Origin: Chryseobacterium lactis
Lineage (GTDB): Bacteria > Bacteroidota > Bacteroidia > Flavobacteriales > Weeksellaceae
Length of the DNA stretch: 64,000 nucleotides
Direction of reading: 5' to 3'
Assembly: GCF_003815875.1 (NCBI RefSeq)
Contig: NZ_CP033924.1
Location: 930,001 to 994,000, forward strand
Shown here one piece after another: positions 53,463 through 62,682 of the stretch. Below the pieces are notes generated by a model. The model saw only the letters and a program-made list of their open reading frames with translations. It was not told the DNA's origin and searched no databases. A program made the translations under genes and the position numbers. Within the stretch, counting starts at the first letter, position 1. Each line of letters starts with the position of its first letter.

Positions 53463-54401
53463 TTATCCTGAGAATTCATCCAGCATATTCCTTGTAGGAA
53501 CAAAGAAAAGTGTTCCCGTAACGGCAGTACTGAAATCAAGAATTCTGTCATAATTTCCTGGAGGATCGCCGACAAACATATTGGTCAGCATCTTTTTCGT
53601 GGTGGTAAATGTACTTGAATACGCAATAAAATACGTTCCGAACTCATTGGTAGAAGGGCTGCCAAAAGGCATATTATCTCTAACAATTTTCAATTCTTCT
53701 CCATTTTCACCTTCAATATTGGCTAATGCGATGTGGGAATTGGAAGGCTTTACTTCATCAGACATTTCAATATCATTCTCTTTTGATCTTCCGATCACTT
53801 TTTCCTGATCTTCCGTTGAAAGGCTCTTCCATGCATCCATATTGTGAAGATATTTCTGAACAAACAAATAACTTCCTCCTTTATACTGAAGATCTTCATC
53901 CCCGATTTTTGCAAAATAATCACGATCTTCTCCATGTGGGTTTTCTGTTCCATCAACAAAACCAAGGATTGAGCGGGCATCCCAGTATTTGAATCCATGA
54001 ACTTCAAGAACACTTTCAGCCACAGAGCTTAGCAGTTTTGCAATTTCAATCGCCATATCAAAGATCACACTCTTATTGTCTGCCCGTAAATGAAAATGAA
54101 GATCACCGGGAGTGGATACGGCGGTATGCTTTACCCCTTTTATTTCTTCAAAATCAGAAAGTTCTTTGGGCATTGGATTGGGAAGATTAAGCTTTTTCCA
54201 GGCGTCAGCACTTATTCCCATCACACAGCTTGCTCTGCTGTCCGGGAACCTGTTAAAAACAGAATTATTAAGATTTAAAACCAACGCACACAGCTCCTGA
54301 AAAACATTCTTCAGCTGTGGCTCCTCATTCAGTTTCCAAACTGTAAAAATCGTATTGCTGTTAGGATAATCTGTTACATTTTGTGATTCTATCGTATTCA
54401 T
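53463..54401 (-). CDS. Dyp-type haem peroxidase
   Basis: This 312-residue enzyme has the Dyp hallmarks: GFVDG at 147-151 with catalytic D150, haem-ligating H223 in SNSHIAL, and R241 before NMPFG. Dyp peroxidases oxidise dyes and phenolic compounds with hydrogen peroxide, and some are encapsulin cargo. There is no signal peptide, so it is cytoplasmic. It is the last gene of an operon with an ABC ATPase and a DUF5687 permease, an uncommon pairing with no obvious shared role. Confidence 0.92.
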   Translation of the reverse strand: MNTIESQNVTDYPNSNTIFTVWKLNEEPQLKNVFQELCALVLNLNNSVFNRFPDSRASCVMGISADAWKKLNLPNPMPKELSDFEEIKGVKHTAVSTPGDLHFHLRADNKSVIFDMAIEIAKLLSSVAESVLEVHGFKYWDARSILGFVDGTENPHGEDRDYFAKIGDEDLQYKGGSYLFVQKYLHNMDAWKSLSTEDQEKVIGRSKENDIEMSDEVKPSNSHIALANIEGENGEELKIVRDNMPFGSPSTNEFGTYFIAYSSTFTTTKKMLTNMFVGDPPGNYDRILDFSTAVTGTLFFVPTRNMLDEFSG

Positions 54402-54422
54402 ACATCAATGTTTTTTATCTGA

Positions 54423-55139
54423 TCAAATAGTTGTTTCTGAAACTTGTTCTGCAAAATAGTTTTCAAGGTCTTTTAACGTCTCAGGATTGGTCTGGATATC
54501 TTTTACCAGCTGTCCTTTGTTGACCACCACAATTCTATTACAAACTTCTGTCGTGTGCGAAAGGTCATGGCTTGAAATAAGGAAAGTGACACCTTCCTGT
54601 TTAGACAGCTCTTTGATCAGGTTTTTAAGTTTAATCTGTGTAGATGGATCAAGGTTAGCAAAAGGCTCATCCAGAATAATAATTTCCGGATGCCCGATAA
54701 TGGCTCCTACGATACCTACCTTTTTCTGATTTCCCTTTGAAAGATCACGAACATACTTCCCTGATTTAAGAATCTCACCATTGAAAAAATCATGAAAGGG
54801 TTTTAAAAACTCGTCTACAGAAGCTTTATTCTGGCCTCTCAATTCACCGATGAAGTAAAAATATTCCTCCGGAGTAAGATATCCTATTAAAAAGGTATCA
54901 TCTACAAAAGCGGAAACTTTGTTTTTCCAGACCTCGGATTCATTTACTTTAATTCCGTCTATGCTTACGAAACCTGTGGTAGGCTGAATAAGATCCAGCA
55001 TCAGGCTAAAAAGCGTTGTTTTTCCGGCTCCGTTATTTCCAACAAGACCAAATGTTTCACCGCTCGGAATTTCAAGATTTTCAATATTAAGAACCGTTGC
55101 CGTTCCGTATGTTTTGGATAAATTGTTTATAGTAATCAT
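54423..55139 (-). CDS. ABC transporter ATPase, partner of DUF5687 protein
   Basis: This 238-residue ATPase has Walker A GNNGAGKT (34-41), signature LSKGN in RDLSKGNQKKVGI, Walker B IIILDEP and the switch SSHD. The SKGNQ-type signature is common in the export or antibiotic-resistance-like ABC subfamily. It begins 3 bases after the DUF5687 membrane gene, the likely permease, and is followed 21 bases later by the Dyp peroxidase. Substrate unknown. Confidence 0.9.
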   Translation of the reverse strand: MITINNLSKTYGTATVLNIENLEIPSGETFGLVGNNGAGKTTLFSLMLDLIQPTTGFVSIDGIKVNESEVWKNKVSAFVDDTFLIGYLTPEEYFYFIGELRGQNKASVDEFLKPFHDFFNGEILKSGKYVRDLSKGNQKKVGIVGAIIGHPEIIILDEPFANLDPSTQIKLKNLIKELSKQEGVTFLISSHDLSHTTEVCNRIVVVNKGQLVKDIQTNPETLKDLENYFAEQVSETTI

Positions 55140-55142
55140 GAT

Positions 55143-56609
55143 TTAACCTTTATTTTTAAATGCATCAAGTGCGTTGTATTTTTCTTTTTTATAAAGTTTT
55201 ACGATGATATCGAAAATCCTTTCTCTCAATAAAAAGCCTATAAAGCCTAAGAAAGCAATACTTACAACCCCTGCCGTAATTCCAAAGAAATATTTTGTAA
55301 GTGCAAATACAGCCATGGGCAACAGCATTTTAGGAATCAAAAGAAACATCGACACCATATTAAAACTGTTTTTCTGTCCCAGTCTTTTTTCTTTCGAATT
55401 AAGATCAATCTGAGTTTTATTAAAAGCTCCCGACCAAAGTGTGAACTGAGAATTCACCCCTATATTGTACAATCCGGCGGCAAAAAAAGTAATATAAACT
55501 TCCCACCCAAAATAGGCATAGCAGAGCGCAATCACGATGGAAACTGCAGTCACAATATTCATCAGCCACCATTTTGCTTTTAAATATTCTTTGTACGGCA
55601 CATTAAGGGTCATCATTAAAGGGTAATAGGAACTGTCAAAAGCCGGAACTCTTTGTCCGAATAAAAACTGAAACCCTCCGGTGACAAAAAGCCCCATAAA
55701 CATCATCATTGCAGGAGTTTTATACATTGAAGAAGTAAACATGAGCAATCCGTAGAAAAGAAACATAAAGCTGCCCAACAGAATTCCTTTGGTGACTTTA
55801 TTACGTCTTAACATTTTAATATCATTATTGATAAAGGTTCCGATGGCTCCGTATTTATTTAAAAATGCAATATTCTCGGTCTTTCCAATAGTTTTTTTCG
55901 CTTCAAGACCCTGATCAAGATAGAATTCTTTGCGTACATACCTGAAGCACAGCAACCATAAGACCACAAACAGAATAACCGGAACTACAGCTGCATAATT
56001 CATTTCATAGAAACTGTAAAAAATCTTTTCCGAATAAGACAAGATGGGAATGATATTGTAATATCCGAGGACGCCCAGCACGACACAAATTATACCCGCA
56101 ATAATGGCTACGGTCTCTTTATCATTAAAGAAAATATTGAGAAAATTATTCAGATAGAATATCGCAGAAACGCCTATGAACCAAACCAGCATTCCCGGAA
56201 AACTATATCCTTTAAACAATGCAATCGCAGCAAAGGTGATAAAGAACAGCGAATTCAACCAGCTGAATGCCGAAAGAAAACTTTTGGTCAGCATATAATT
56301 GACCAGCGTATTCTTCCTGATGTTCAGCGTGAGAAACGGTTTTATATTCTGTGTGGGAATCTCCTGCCAAAGATATTTTAAAGCCAGATCAACAATCCAG
56401 GCAGCGATGAGAAACTTTGAGACAACTTTTATCGGATCCTGGTGCATTTCTTCCTGCACTAAAAAGAAAACGAGAAAAGCCCCTCCTGCGAGGCAACCCA
56501 TGAAATAGAGGATTCCAATGAATCGCAGGATTTTCATGGTAAGATTGATCCCTAAAGAAGTACCACGGAAAAAGCTTTTAATTTCAAGCCTAAGGAACTT
56601 TAGAAACAT
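55143..56609 (-). CDS. DUF5687 membrane protein, probable ABC permease
   Basis: This 488-residue protein has about ten to twelve hydrophobic helices and no signal peptide. It fits the DUF5687 family, Bacteroidetes membrane proteins usually paired with an ABC ATPase, as here (3-base gap). It therefore probably forms the membrane channel of an ABC exporter. A cluster of ATGTAA half-sites lies 10-45 bases upstream of the ATG, suggesting repressor control of the operon. Confidence 0.8.
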   Translation of the reverse strand: MFLKFLRLEIKSFFRGTSLGINLTMKILRFIGILYFMGCLAGGAFLVFFLVQEEMHQDPIKVVSKFLIAAWIVDLALKYLWQEIPTQNIKPFLTLNIRKNTLVNYMLTKSFLSAFSWLNSLFFITFAAIALFKGYSFPGMLVWFIGVSAIFYLNNFLNIFFNDKETVAIIAGIICVVLGVLGYYNIIPILSYSEKIFYSFYEMNYAAVVPVILFVVLWLLCFRYVRKEFYLDQGLEAKKTIGKTENIAFLNKYGAIGTFINNDIKMLRRNKVTKGILLGSFMFLFYGLLMFTSSMYKTPAMMMFMGLFVTGGFQFLFGQRVPAFDSSYYPLMMTLNVPYKEYLKAKWWLMNIVTAVSIVIALCYAYFGWEVYITFFAAGLYNIGVNSQFTLWSGAFNKTQIDLNSKEKRLGQKNSFNMVSMFLLIPKMLLPMAVFALTKYFFGITAGVVSIAFLGFIGFLLRERIFDIIVKLYKKEKYNALDAFKNKG

Positions 56610-56619
56610 ATGATAGTTT

Positions 56620-56657
56620 TTTTACATTAGTAAATATAATGTAAAATATGTTACATC
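56620..56657. promoter_or_regulatory. Operator-like repeats upstream of the DUF5687 operon
   Basis: TTTTACATTA (56620-56629) and TAATGTAAAA (56637-56646) form a 10-7-10 perfect dyad, and a further TTACATC follows at 56651, making three evenly spaced half-sites just upstream of the start and past the recN stop. Confidence 0.5.
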
Positions 56658-56660
56658 TCT

Positions 56661-58310
56661 TTAGCCAATTAACACCTTTGCCTGTGCTAATGCTGCATCA
56701 GTAATTGTGCTTCCGGAAAGAAGCTGAGCGATTTCATTCAGTTTTTCATTATCGCTGAGAGGAATGATTGTAGATTGGGTTTTTCCTGCGATGTCCTGCT
56801 TTACCACTTTATAGTTATCATTTCCTTTAGCAGCAACCTGCGCAAGGTGAGAAATGACAATAAGTTGCATATCTTCAGACATTTCACGCATAAGATTTCC
56901 TATTTCTTCTGCTACTTTTCCAGAAACTCCAGTATCGATTTCATCCAAAATAAGGGTTGGCAATGCATCACTTTCGGCAATAATTTTCTTTACAGCAAGC
57001 ATAACCCTGGATCTTTCACCTCCGGAAATGGCCGTCTGAATCGGTTTTAAAGGAAATCCTGAATTGGCCTGGAATAAGAGCTGGATATTTTCTTTACCGA
57101 ACTGATTAAATTCCGGAACATCGTGTAACTCGATATCGACCTTTGCTTTTTCTAATCCTAATTTTTTAAGAAGGCTTTCCGCTTTCCTGATAAAAACCGG
57201 AATATTCTTTTTCCTGTTTTTAGAAAGTTTTTCAGCAAGAGTCTGAAGCGTTTTTTCTTTTGCAGAGATATTTTCTTCTGTTTCTGCAATCTGGGCTTCC
57301 AGTTCTGTTGCCCCTTTCTGATCTCCCGCCAATTCATCACGTAAGGCAATCAGCTCATTGAGATCCGAAACATTATGCTTAACGAACAAGGCATTGATCT
57401 TGTTATTAAGTTCTGATAGACGAAGAAGATTTTCAGGGTTGATTTCTACCTTTTCAGCTTCATGTTCAAGCTCAGAAATGATGTCTTTCAATTCAACAAA
57501 AGAGGTTTCAAGTCGTTCATTAAGCTCTGCAAAACTGGTAGATACTTCAGAAATTCTTGATAGTTTAGCTTTAGCTTCATTAAAAAAAGACAAGATTCCG
57601 ATTTCTTCCTGATGGAATCTGGATAAAATCTGACCCACGTTCTCGGAAATCATTCCTGCATTTTCCTGGATGGAAAGCTGGTTCTGAATATCCTCAAAAT
57701 CTATATCATCAAGTTTTAATTCCTCAAGCTCATTAAGCAGAAATTCTTTATAATCACTTTCTTTATTGGTTTCTGAAAGCTGTGTCTTGAGTTTTTTAAG
57801 CAAAATCTTCAAGGTTTGAAAATCTGAAAACTGCTGCTGATATTCTTCAATAATTTTTTTATTCTCGGAAAGTCCGTCAATGATTTTAAACTGATATTCT
57901 GAGGTAAAAAGATTTGAGGTTTCAAACTGGGAGTGAATATCGATCAGTTGAGACGAAAGTTCCCGAAGAACATCCAAGGTTACCGGAACATCGTTGATGA
58001 ATGCGCGGGATTTTCCTGAAGGAAGAATTTCGCGTCTGATAATTGTTTGAAGTTCGTAATCCAGATCATTCTCAATAAAGAACTTTTTAAACTGATTATT
58101 GAGGTCAAATTCAGTTTCAACGATGCTTTTTTCTTCAGCTTTGGAAATCGATTTTACATCGGCTCTTTCTCCAAGAATAAGTCGGAGAGCTCCCAAAATA
58201 ATAGATTTTCCCGCTCCTGTTTCTCCGGTTATAACTTGTAAACCGTTTTTCAATGATACTTCAAGGGTATCAATGAGGGCAAAGTTTTTAATGTAAATTC
58301 TTGAAAGCAT
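56661..58310 (-). CDS. recN: DNA repair protein RecN
   Basis: This 549-residue SMC-like ATPase acts in double-strand break repair. It has Walker A GETGAGKS (29-36), long coiled coils (about 160-370) around a central hinge, signature SGGERSRVMLAVK and Walker B LILDEIDTGVSG. A well-spaced promoter lies just upstream. In related genomes recN commonly follows the DUF4835 gene; here a GG-peptide gene lies between them. Confidence 0.96.
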   Translation of the reverse strand: MLSRIYIKNFALIDTLEVSLKNGLQVITGETGAGKSIILGALRLILGERADVKSISKAEEKSIVETEFDLNNQFKKFFIENDLDYELQTIIRREILPSGKSRAFINDVPVTLDVLRELSSQLIDIHSQFETSNLFTSEYQFKIIDGLSENKKIIEEYQQQFSDFQTLKILLKKLKTQLSETNKESDYKEFLLNELEELKLDDIDFEDIQNQLSIQENAGMISENVGQILSRFHQEEIGILSFFNEAKAKLSRISEVSTSFAELNERLETSFVELKDIISELEHEAEKVEINPENLLRLSELNNKINALFVKHNVSDLNELIALRDELAGDQKGATELEAQIAETEENISAKEKTLQTLAEKLSKNRKKNIPVFIRKAESLLKKLGLEKAKVDIELHDVPEFNQFGKENIQLLFQANSGFPLKPIQTAISGGERSRVMLAVKKIIAESDALPTLILDEIDTGVSGKVAEEIGNLMREMSEDMQLIVISHLAQVAAKGNDNYKVVKQDIAGKTQSTIIPLSDNEKLNEIAQLLSGSTITDAALAQAKVLIG

Positions 58311-58336
58311 CGATAAATTTCTGGTTACTTTAAATG

Positions 58337-58367
58337 CAAATATAGAACTTTAGAAGTCAGGATTCAA
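58337..58367 (-). promoter_or_regulatory. Promoter of recN
   Basis: TTG (58365-58367) and TATATTTG (58337-58344) are 20 bases apart on the minus strand, 27 bases upstream of the recN start. Confidence 0.65.
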
Positions 58368-58399
58368 TAGCTATTATATGACAATCACATGAATTTTTT

Positions 58400-58500
58400 T
58401 TGTCCTCTTACTGAACCTCCTACTAGACTAATTTTAAAAGTGAAAGATCCTGAAGTGACCACCATTTTTGTAGTTACATGTTAGCTCACAACAAAAGGGG
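58400..58500. other. Unassigned stretch, possible insertion-element relic
   Basis: On the minus strand the stretch contains TGTAACTACAAAAATGGTGG and TCACTTCAGGATCTTTCAC. Spaced GTGGTCACTT-type motifs like this recall, from memory, ends of IS21-family elements. No transposase frame or clear inverted ends are present, so this is a weak suggestion. Confidence 0.25.
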
Positions 58501-58511
58501 GGCAAAAAAAA

Positions 58512-58546
58512 GTAACCCTTATAGCTATTGGAGCCTTTGGGGTTAC
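58512..58546 (-). terminator. Terminator of the third GG peptide
   Basis: Stem GTAACCC/GGGTTAC with a 21-base loop is followed on the minus strand by TTTTTTTT, about 110 bases past the peptide stop. Confidence 0.65.
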
Positions 58547-58654
58547 CTTTAAAAATTATAGCCGTCTTAGAAGCAATTTCTGTCTTCATGCGACTTTATC
58601 TTATATCGAATTGAGATCAATTTCATATCATGACTTATATCTCAATACAAAATT

Positions 58655-58828
58655 CTAAACCATACAACGGCAATCTTTGTTGGGAGGATAGTATCCAATG
58701 CATGTTCTTACACCGTCCTGGGTGTTCCACAAGCAGCAGCCACTGCATCCATAATCTATAGGGCCACTCCCTAAAATGTTTTTTTGTTGGTCTCTGGTAA
58801 GCTTTTGCGCTTTGATTTTTGATTTCAT
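58655..58828 (-). CDS. GG-leader-like cysteine-rich peptide, third copy
   Basis: A 57-residue precursor. The ATG at 58826-58828 is chosen because it gives the leader MKSKIKAQKLTRDQQKNILG ending G-S at the cleavage position; a longer frame upstream adds a hydrophobic tail unlike the other two copies. The core has six cysteines, including CSGCC and CRC, and several prolines. It lies between DUF4835 and recN in an otherwise conserved cluster, with its own terminator. No processing genes nearby. Function unknown. Confidence 0.6.
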   Translation of the reverse strand: MKSKIKAQKLTRDQQKNILGSGPIDYGCSGCCLWNTQDGVRTCIGYYPPNKDCRCMV

Positions 58829-58945
58829 ATTATTCAAAATTTGGTGATGATTAATAAATACTATAACAACAAATATAAAAAATAATATCAAATGTATATA
58901 AAAAAGTGAAAAATCTTTATCAGAGGAAGTTTATAACTTTATGCC

Positions 58946-59851
58946 CTAGACCTTCCATTTATTCCACTTGTTGTCAATATTTTTCGGTGAAAGGATGATC
59001 ATGGTTTGTTTTAAATCATTCAGTATCAATCCTCCGTTATTTCCGGAATTGAAGATATTGAAGATCTCATCACTTTTACCATCCATAAACAGATTAAAGA
59101 AATAACTCTGCTGGAATGAGTTTTCATACATTTTCAATTGCATCAATGCATCAAAAATAACTTTCTTCGCAGCGGTCTGATCCTGATTGAAGAGATTATC
59201 CATTCCTGATCTGTGATAAGTATAAATCGTTGAACGAAGCTGACTCCAGTTGGGATTCATAATCTCATTAACGAGTATTGTACGGCTTCTAGGCTCGTTG
59301 ATTGTATTCCATCCTTCATAATTCCTGTTCTGGGAATTTTGGGCTATCTGCTGAGCTTTGGCAAACCACTGTGTGCCGCCCATCGATTGGAAACTGTCGG
59401 CATCATATCCTAAAATAAGATACACATAGAAACTTATAATGTCTGTCAGGTTTTTACCGGAAAACTGTCTCTCGTTGAATATAAGATTCTCATTTTCAAT
59501 ATATTCAAAAGATAATCTTTGATCATTAAGATTAAGTAGAGGTGATTCATAGGTCGTATTAAATACAGGACGTACGGCCTGAATTACAATCTGTCCTTTG
59601 AAATTATTTCCGTTTCTTTCTGAAATAACGAGGGCAAAACCGCATTTGATCTTTTCAAAATTCTGCAACTTTTTTCCCGTCCAGCTGGTATTATTGATGA
59701 AGTCTCTAAGGCTTTTTTCCAACGCTTTATACGCTTGCTGGTTACTTCCACCTAACTGTTGAGCATTGACCTGAACAGTTGCCAAAAGTTCCTGAGAAAA
59801 ACCTGAGGTGTATATAAAAAACAGAAAAAATAAACTTATAATTTTTTTCAT
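58946..59851 (-). CDS. DUF4835 exported protein
   Basis: This 301-residue protein has a signal peptide (to about GFSQ, residue 19), then ELLATVQVNAQQLGGSNQQA and a helical domain with SFYVYLILGYDADSF, both typical of DUF4835. The family is conserved next to coaBC in Bacteroidetes, and its role is unknown. It follows coaBC by 37 bases on the same strand. Confidence 0.82.
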   Translation of the reverse strand: MKKIISLFFLFFIYTSGFSQELLATVQVNAQQLGGSNQQAYKALEKSLRDFINNTSWTGKKLQNFEKIKCGFALVISERNGNNFKGQIVIQAVRPVFNTTYESPLLNLNDQRLSFEYIENENLIFNERQFSGKNLTDIISFYVYLILGYDADSFQSMGGTQWFAKAQQIAQNSQNRNYEGWNTINEPRSRTILVNEIMNPNWSQLRSTIYTYHRSGMDNLFNQDQTAAKKVIFDALMQLKMYENSFQQSYFFNLFMDGKSDEIFNIFNSGNNGGLILNDLKQTMIILSPKNIDNKWNKWKV

Positions 59852-59888
59852 TGTCTTATTAATAATTGAGAACGGAAATTTATTAAAA

Positions 59889-61094
59889 TTATTTTAAAAG
59901 TTGAGACTCAACAAAATTGAGAATATCTTTGGCCACCTCATCTTTCGACTTCAGGTCAAATTCTTTCTTCTCCGTTTTGGTGAATATTTTTATTTTGTTT
60001 GTATCATTTTTAAAACCGGCACCTTCATCACGCAGGGAGTTCAGAACAATCATATCCAGATTTTTCTTTTCAAGCTTTCCTTTTGCATTTTCCTCTTCGT
60101 TTTGGGTTTCCAGGGCAAACCCTACTAAAAACTGGTGGGTTTTCTTTTCTCCCATGGTTTTAAGGATATCAGGATTCTTAACCAATTCTATGGTGAGATT
60201 TTCATCATTCTTTTTGATCTTTTCCTTTGCTACGTCTTTCGGTGCATAATCTGCAACTGCAGCACTTGCAATGCCAATATCTATTTTGTCATAAAATTCA
60301 AAAACTTTAGCCAGCATCTCCCTGGCAGAAGTTACCTTATGCACTTCTACATTCTTATCATTAAGGGTTTGAGAGCTTGGCCCTGAAATCAGAATAACTT
60401 TTGCCCCTCTTTTTGAAGCTTCTTCGGCCAGGGAAAATCCCATTTTTCCGGAAGAATGATTTCCAATAAACCGTACCGGATCAATTGCTTCATAGGTAGG
60501 ACCTGCAGTAATTAAAACTGTTTTTCCTTCAAGACTTTTTGAGTTATTATTTCCTGTAAAATAATTTTCAACGGTATTAAAAATAGTTGCAGGTTCCGCC
60601 ATTCTTCCCTGTCCGATCAGGCCGCTTGCCAGCTCACCGTTTTCTGCAGGAATGATAATGTGTCCAAAACTTTCTGCAAGTTCCATATTTCTTTTGGTAG
60701 AAGGATGTACGTACATATCCAAATCCATAGCTGGAGCAATGAATACCGGGCATTTAGCAGACATATAGGTAGCAATTACCAGATTATCACACATGCCGTG
60801 TGTCATTTTAGCTAAAGTATTGGCAGTACATGGCGCTACAATCATAACATCAGCCCATAAGGCCAATTCTACATGGCTGTTCCAGTTTCCGTTATCACCA
60901 TAAAAATCTGAATATACTGGTTTTTTGGATAGTGTTGACAGACTTAATTTGGTGACAAACTGTTCAGCATCATTGGTCATAATCACTTGTACTTCGGCTC
61001 CTTTTTTCACAAAATCCCTGATAAGGAAGTGAATTTTGTAGGCCGCAATTCCTCCGGAAACGGCGATCAGTATCTTTTTACCGGAAACACTCAT
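59889..61094 (-). CDS. coaBC: Phosphopantothenoylcysteine decarboxylase/synthase
   Basis: This 401-residue bifunctional flavoprotein makes 4'-phosphopantetheine for coenzyme A. The N-terminal CoaC domain (about 1-180) has GGIAAYK, the active-site histidine in NWNSHVEL and the APCTANTLAK substrate loop. The C-terminal CoaB domain (from about 190) has TAGPTYEAIDPVRFIGNHSS (dinucleotide binding) and AAVADYAPK. The length is normal. A hairpin between it and rpoZ suggests it can be transcribed separately. Confidence 0.96.
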   Translation of the reverse strand: MSVSGKKILIAVSGGIAAYKIHFLIRDFVKKGAEVQVIMTNDAEQFVTKLSLSTLSKKPVYSDFYGDNGNWNSHVELALWADVMIVAPCTANTLAKMTHGMCDNLVIATYMSAKCPVFIAPAMDLDMYVHPSTKRNMELAESFGHIIIPAENGELASGLIGQGRMAEPATIFNTVENYFTGNNNSKSLEGKTVLITAGPTYEAIDPVRFIGNHSSGKMGFSLAEEASKRGAKVILISGPSSQTLNDKNVEVHKVTSAREMLAKVFEFYDKIDIGIASAAVADYAPKDVAKEKIKKNDENLTIELVKNPDILKTMGEKKTHQFLVGFALETQNEEENAKGKLEKKNLDMIVLNSLRDEGAGFKNDTNKIKIFTKTEKKEFDLKSKDEVAKDILNFVESQLLK

Positions 61095-61158
61095 TTAGTT
61101 TTAATTTTTGAAATACTAAAATACTTATTTTTTCCCACAATCAGGCTTTAAAACAGCA

Positions 61159-61193
61159 AAGGTCATAAAAGAAACAATTTCTTTTATGACCTT
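61159..61193. terminator. Long hairpin between rpoZ and coaBC
   Basis: A perfect 16-bp stem AAGGTCATAAAAGAAA/TTTCTTTTATGACCTT with a 3-base loop. The minus-strand tail is only moderately T-rich, so termination may be partial. Confidence 0.7.
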
Positions 61194-61217
61194 AATTTAT
61201 TAAAAAACAAAAAATGA

Positions 61218-61541
61218 TTATTTTCTGTCTTCTGTTTTTCTGAAATAGATATCTTCGTTCAACCATTCCTCAATAGCAATTGAAGTTGGTTTTGGAAGCT
61301 TTTCATAATGCTTAGAGATCTCAATTTGTTCTCTGTTTTCGAAAACTTCTTCTAATGTAGAATTGTGAACAGCAAATTCATCTAATTTGTTGTGAAGCTC
61401 CGTACGGATTTCTGCATTGATCTGCTCTGCTCTCTTTCCCATGATAACAATAGCTTCATAGATTGAACCTACTTTATCTTCAATCTTATCTTTATCGTAA
61501 GTGATAGTATTTACTTCTGCTTTTGTATCTTTTACACTCAT
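61218..61541 (-). CDS. rpoZ: RNA polymerase omega subunit family protein
   Basis: This 107-residue protein carries the omega/Rpb6-like core GSIYEAIVIMGKRAEQINAEI, which in other bacteria folds around the beta' subunit and helps polymerase assembly. It is longer than E. coli omega (91) through a C-terminal extension (NEDIYFRKTEDRK), common in Bacteroidetes. It lies between bamD and coaBC on the same strand, the usual position in this phylum. Confidence 0.85.
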   Translation of the reverse strand: MSVKDTKAEVNTITYDKDKIEDKVGSIYEAIVIMGKRAEQINAEIRTELHNKLDEFAVHNSTLEEVFENREQIEISKHYEKLPKPTSIAIEEWLNEDIYFRKTEDRK

Positions 61542-61583
61542 TTTGAGAAAATTATTTTTATTTTAAGATGGCAAATTTACGAA

Positions 61584-62579
61584 TTATCTTTTAATTTTGA
61601 AAGTCGCTGCCGGCGGAGGGGTCTGAAGTGCTGCACTGTCCCTCTGTATCTGCTTTGCCTGCTTTTCATTACTGATCTGATCTTTAATTTGCTGCTCATT
61701 TTTATTCTGCGCAGCCAACTTATCAGCCTCTTTTTTCTGTCTTGCAGTTAAAGCTGCAATTCTTGCTTCAGTTTGTTTCTTAACGACAACAAAATTCTGC
61801 TTTTCTTTTTCAAGTTTCCCTCTCAGGTCTGTTGCAGTTTTTGAATATTCAGTATTAGGAAGTTCTTTTTCTACCATTTTCGTGTAGGTTAAAGCACTCT
61901 CAATACGTTCATCTTTAAGATCATAAATAGATTTAGTAGCCAGCTCATAACGGGATTTCATGATATAATCATAAATTTTCGGACGAAGCTTTGTACTTGG
62001 GAAATCTGCCAATACGTTTTCTAAAGCTACGTTAGCTGCTTTATACTGACCCATTTTGAAGTATTGTCTCCCATTTTCATAGGCCTTAAATTCTAGCTTA
62101 TAAGACAATTCATCGATAAGCTGAGTAATATTTTTAGATCGTTCAGAATTAGGATAATTAGTCAGGAAGTCCTGAAGCTCATTGATGGCCAATTCTGTAC
62201 TGGACTGATCCAGGTTGTAATCCATAGATCCTTCATAGTAACAAAGTGCCGACATATAAGCCGCCTCTTCCGCTCTGGGATCTTTTGGAAAATTAACTGC
62301 AAAGTTTTTGAACTGATGTCCCGCCAGCTTATAACTCTTGTCATAGTAGTTGGCATAGGCCGTATTGAAACCTACATTGGGAAAATCATCCGTTCCTGCC
62401 ACAAGATTGGCAAGTCTGTCATAAAGAGCCAACGCGTTTTTCCACTTTTTCTTAGCAAAGTTGTCATTAGCTGCCTTTAAGATAAAATCTTTATCAGCAC
62501 TCTTCATTGCCTTTTCCTGGCGACTTACACATGAAGCAATCACCGCTACCGTAAAAAGACCTAAAATATATTTTTTCAT
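61584..62579 (-). CDS. bamD: Outer-membrane protein assembly factor BamD
   Basis: This 331-residue lipoprotein has a signal ending IASC (Cys17) and then about five TPR-like repeats (e.g. DDFPNVGFNTAYANYYDKSY, shortened; FPKDPRAEEAAYMSALCYYE) that form the BamD fold. A charged coiled-coil tail follows (about 265-315). BamD works with BamA to insert beta-barrels into the outer membrane. A -7-like element precedes it, and rpoZ follows after 42 bases. Confidence 0.92.
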   Translation of the reverse strand: MKKYILGLFTVAVIASCVSRQEKAMKSADKDFILKAANDNFAKKKWKNALALYDRLANLVAGTDDFPNVGFNTAYANYYDKSYKLAGHQFKNFAVNFPKDPRAEEAAYMSALCYYEGSMDYNLDQSSTELAINELQDFLTNYPNSERSKNITQLIDELSYKLEFKAYENGRQYFKMGQYKAANVALENVLADFPSTKLRPKIYDYIMKSRYELATKSIYDLKDERIESALTYTKMVEKELPNTEYSKTATDLRGKLEKEKQNFVVVKKQTEARIAALTARQKKEADKLAAQNKNEQQIKDQISNEKQAKQIQRDSAALQTPPPAATFKIKR

Positions 62580-62627
62580 ATAAAAAATTCAACAGTTTTC
62601 GGATTACACAGCCGATTTACTAATTTG

Positions 62628-62635
62628 CAAAAATA
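62628..62635 (-). promoter_or_regulatory. -7 element of bamD
   Basis: TATTTTTG on the minus strand lies about 48 bases upstream of the bamD start. The nearest TTG is too close for ideal spacing. Confidence 0.35.
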
Positions 62636-62682
62636 TAACTTTTTTGTCAATAGATTTTTTTTTATGAATATTTAACGTAAAT

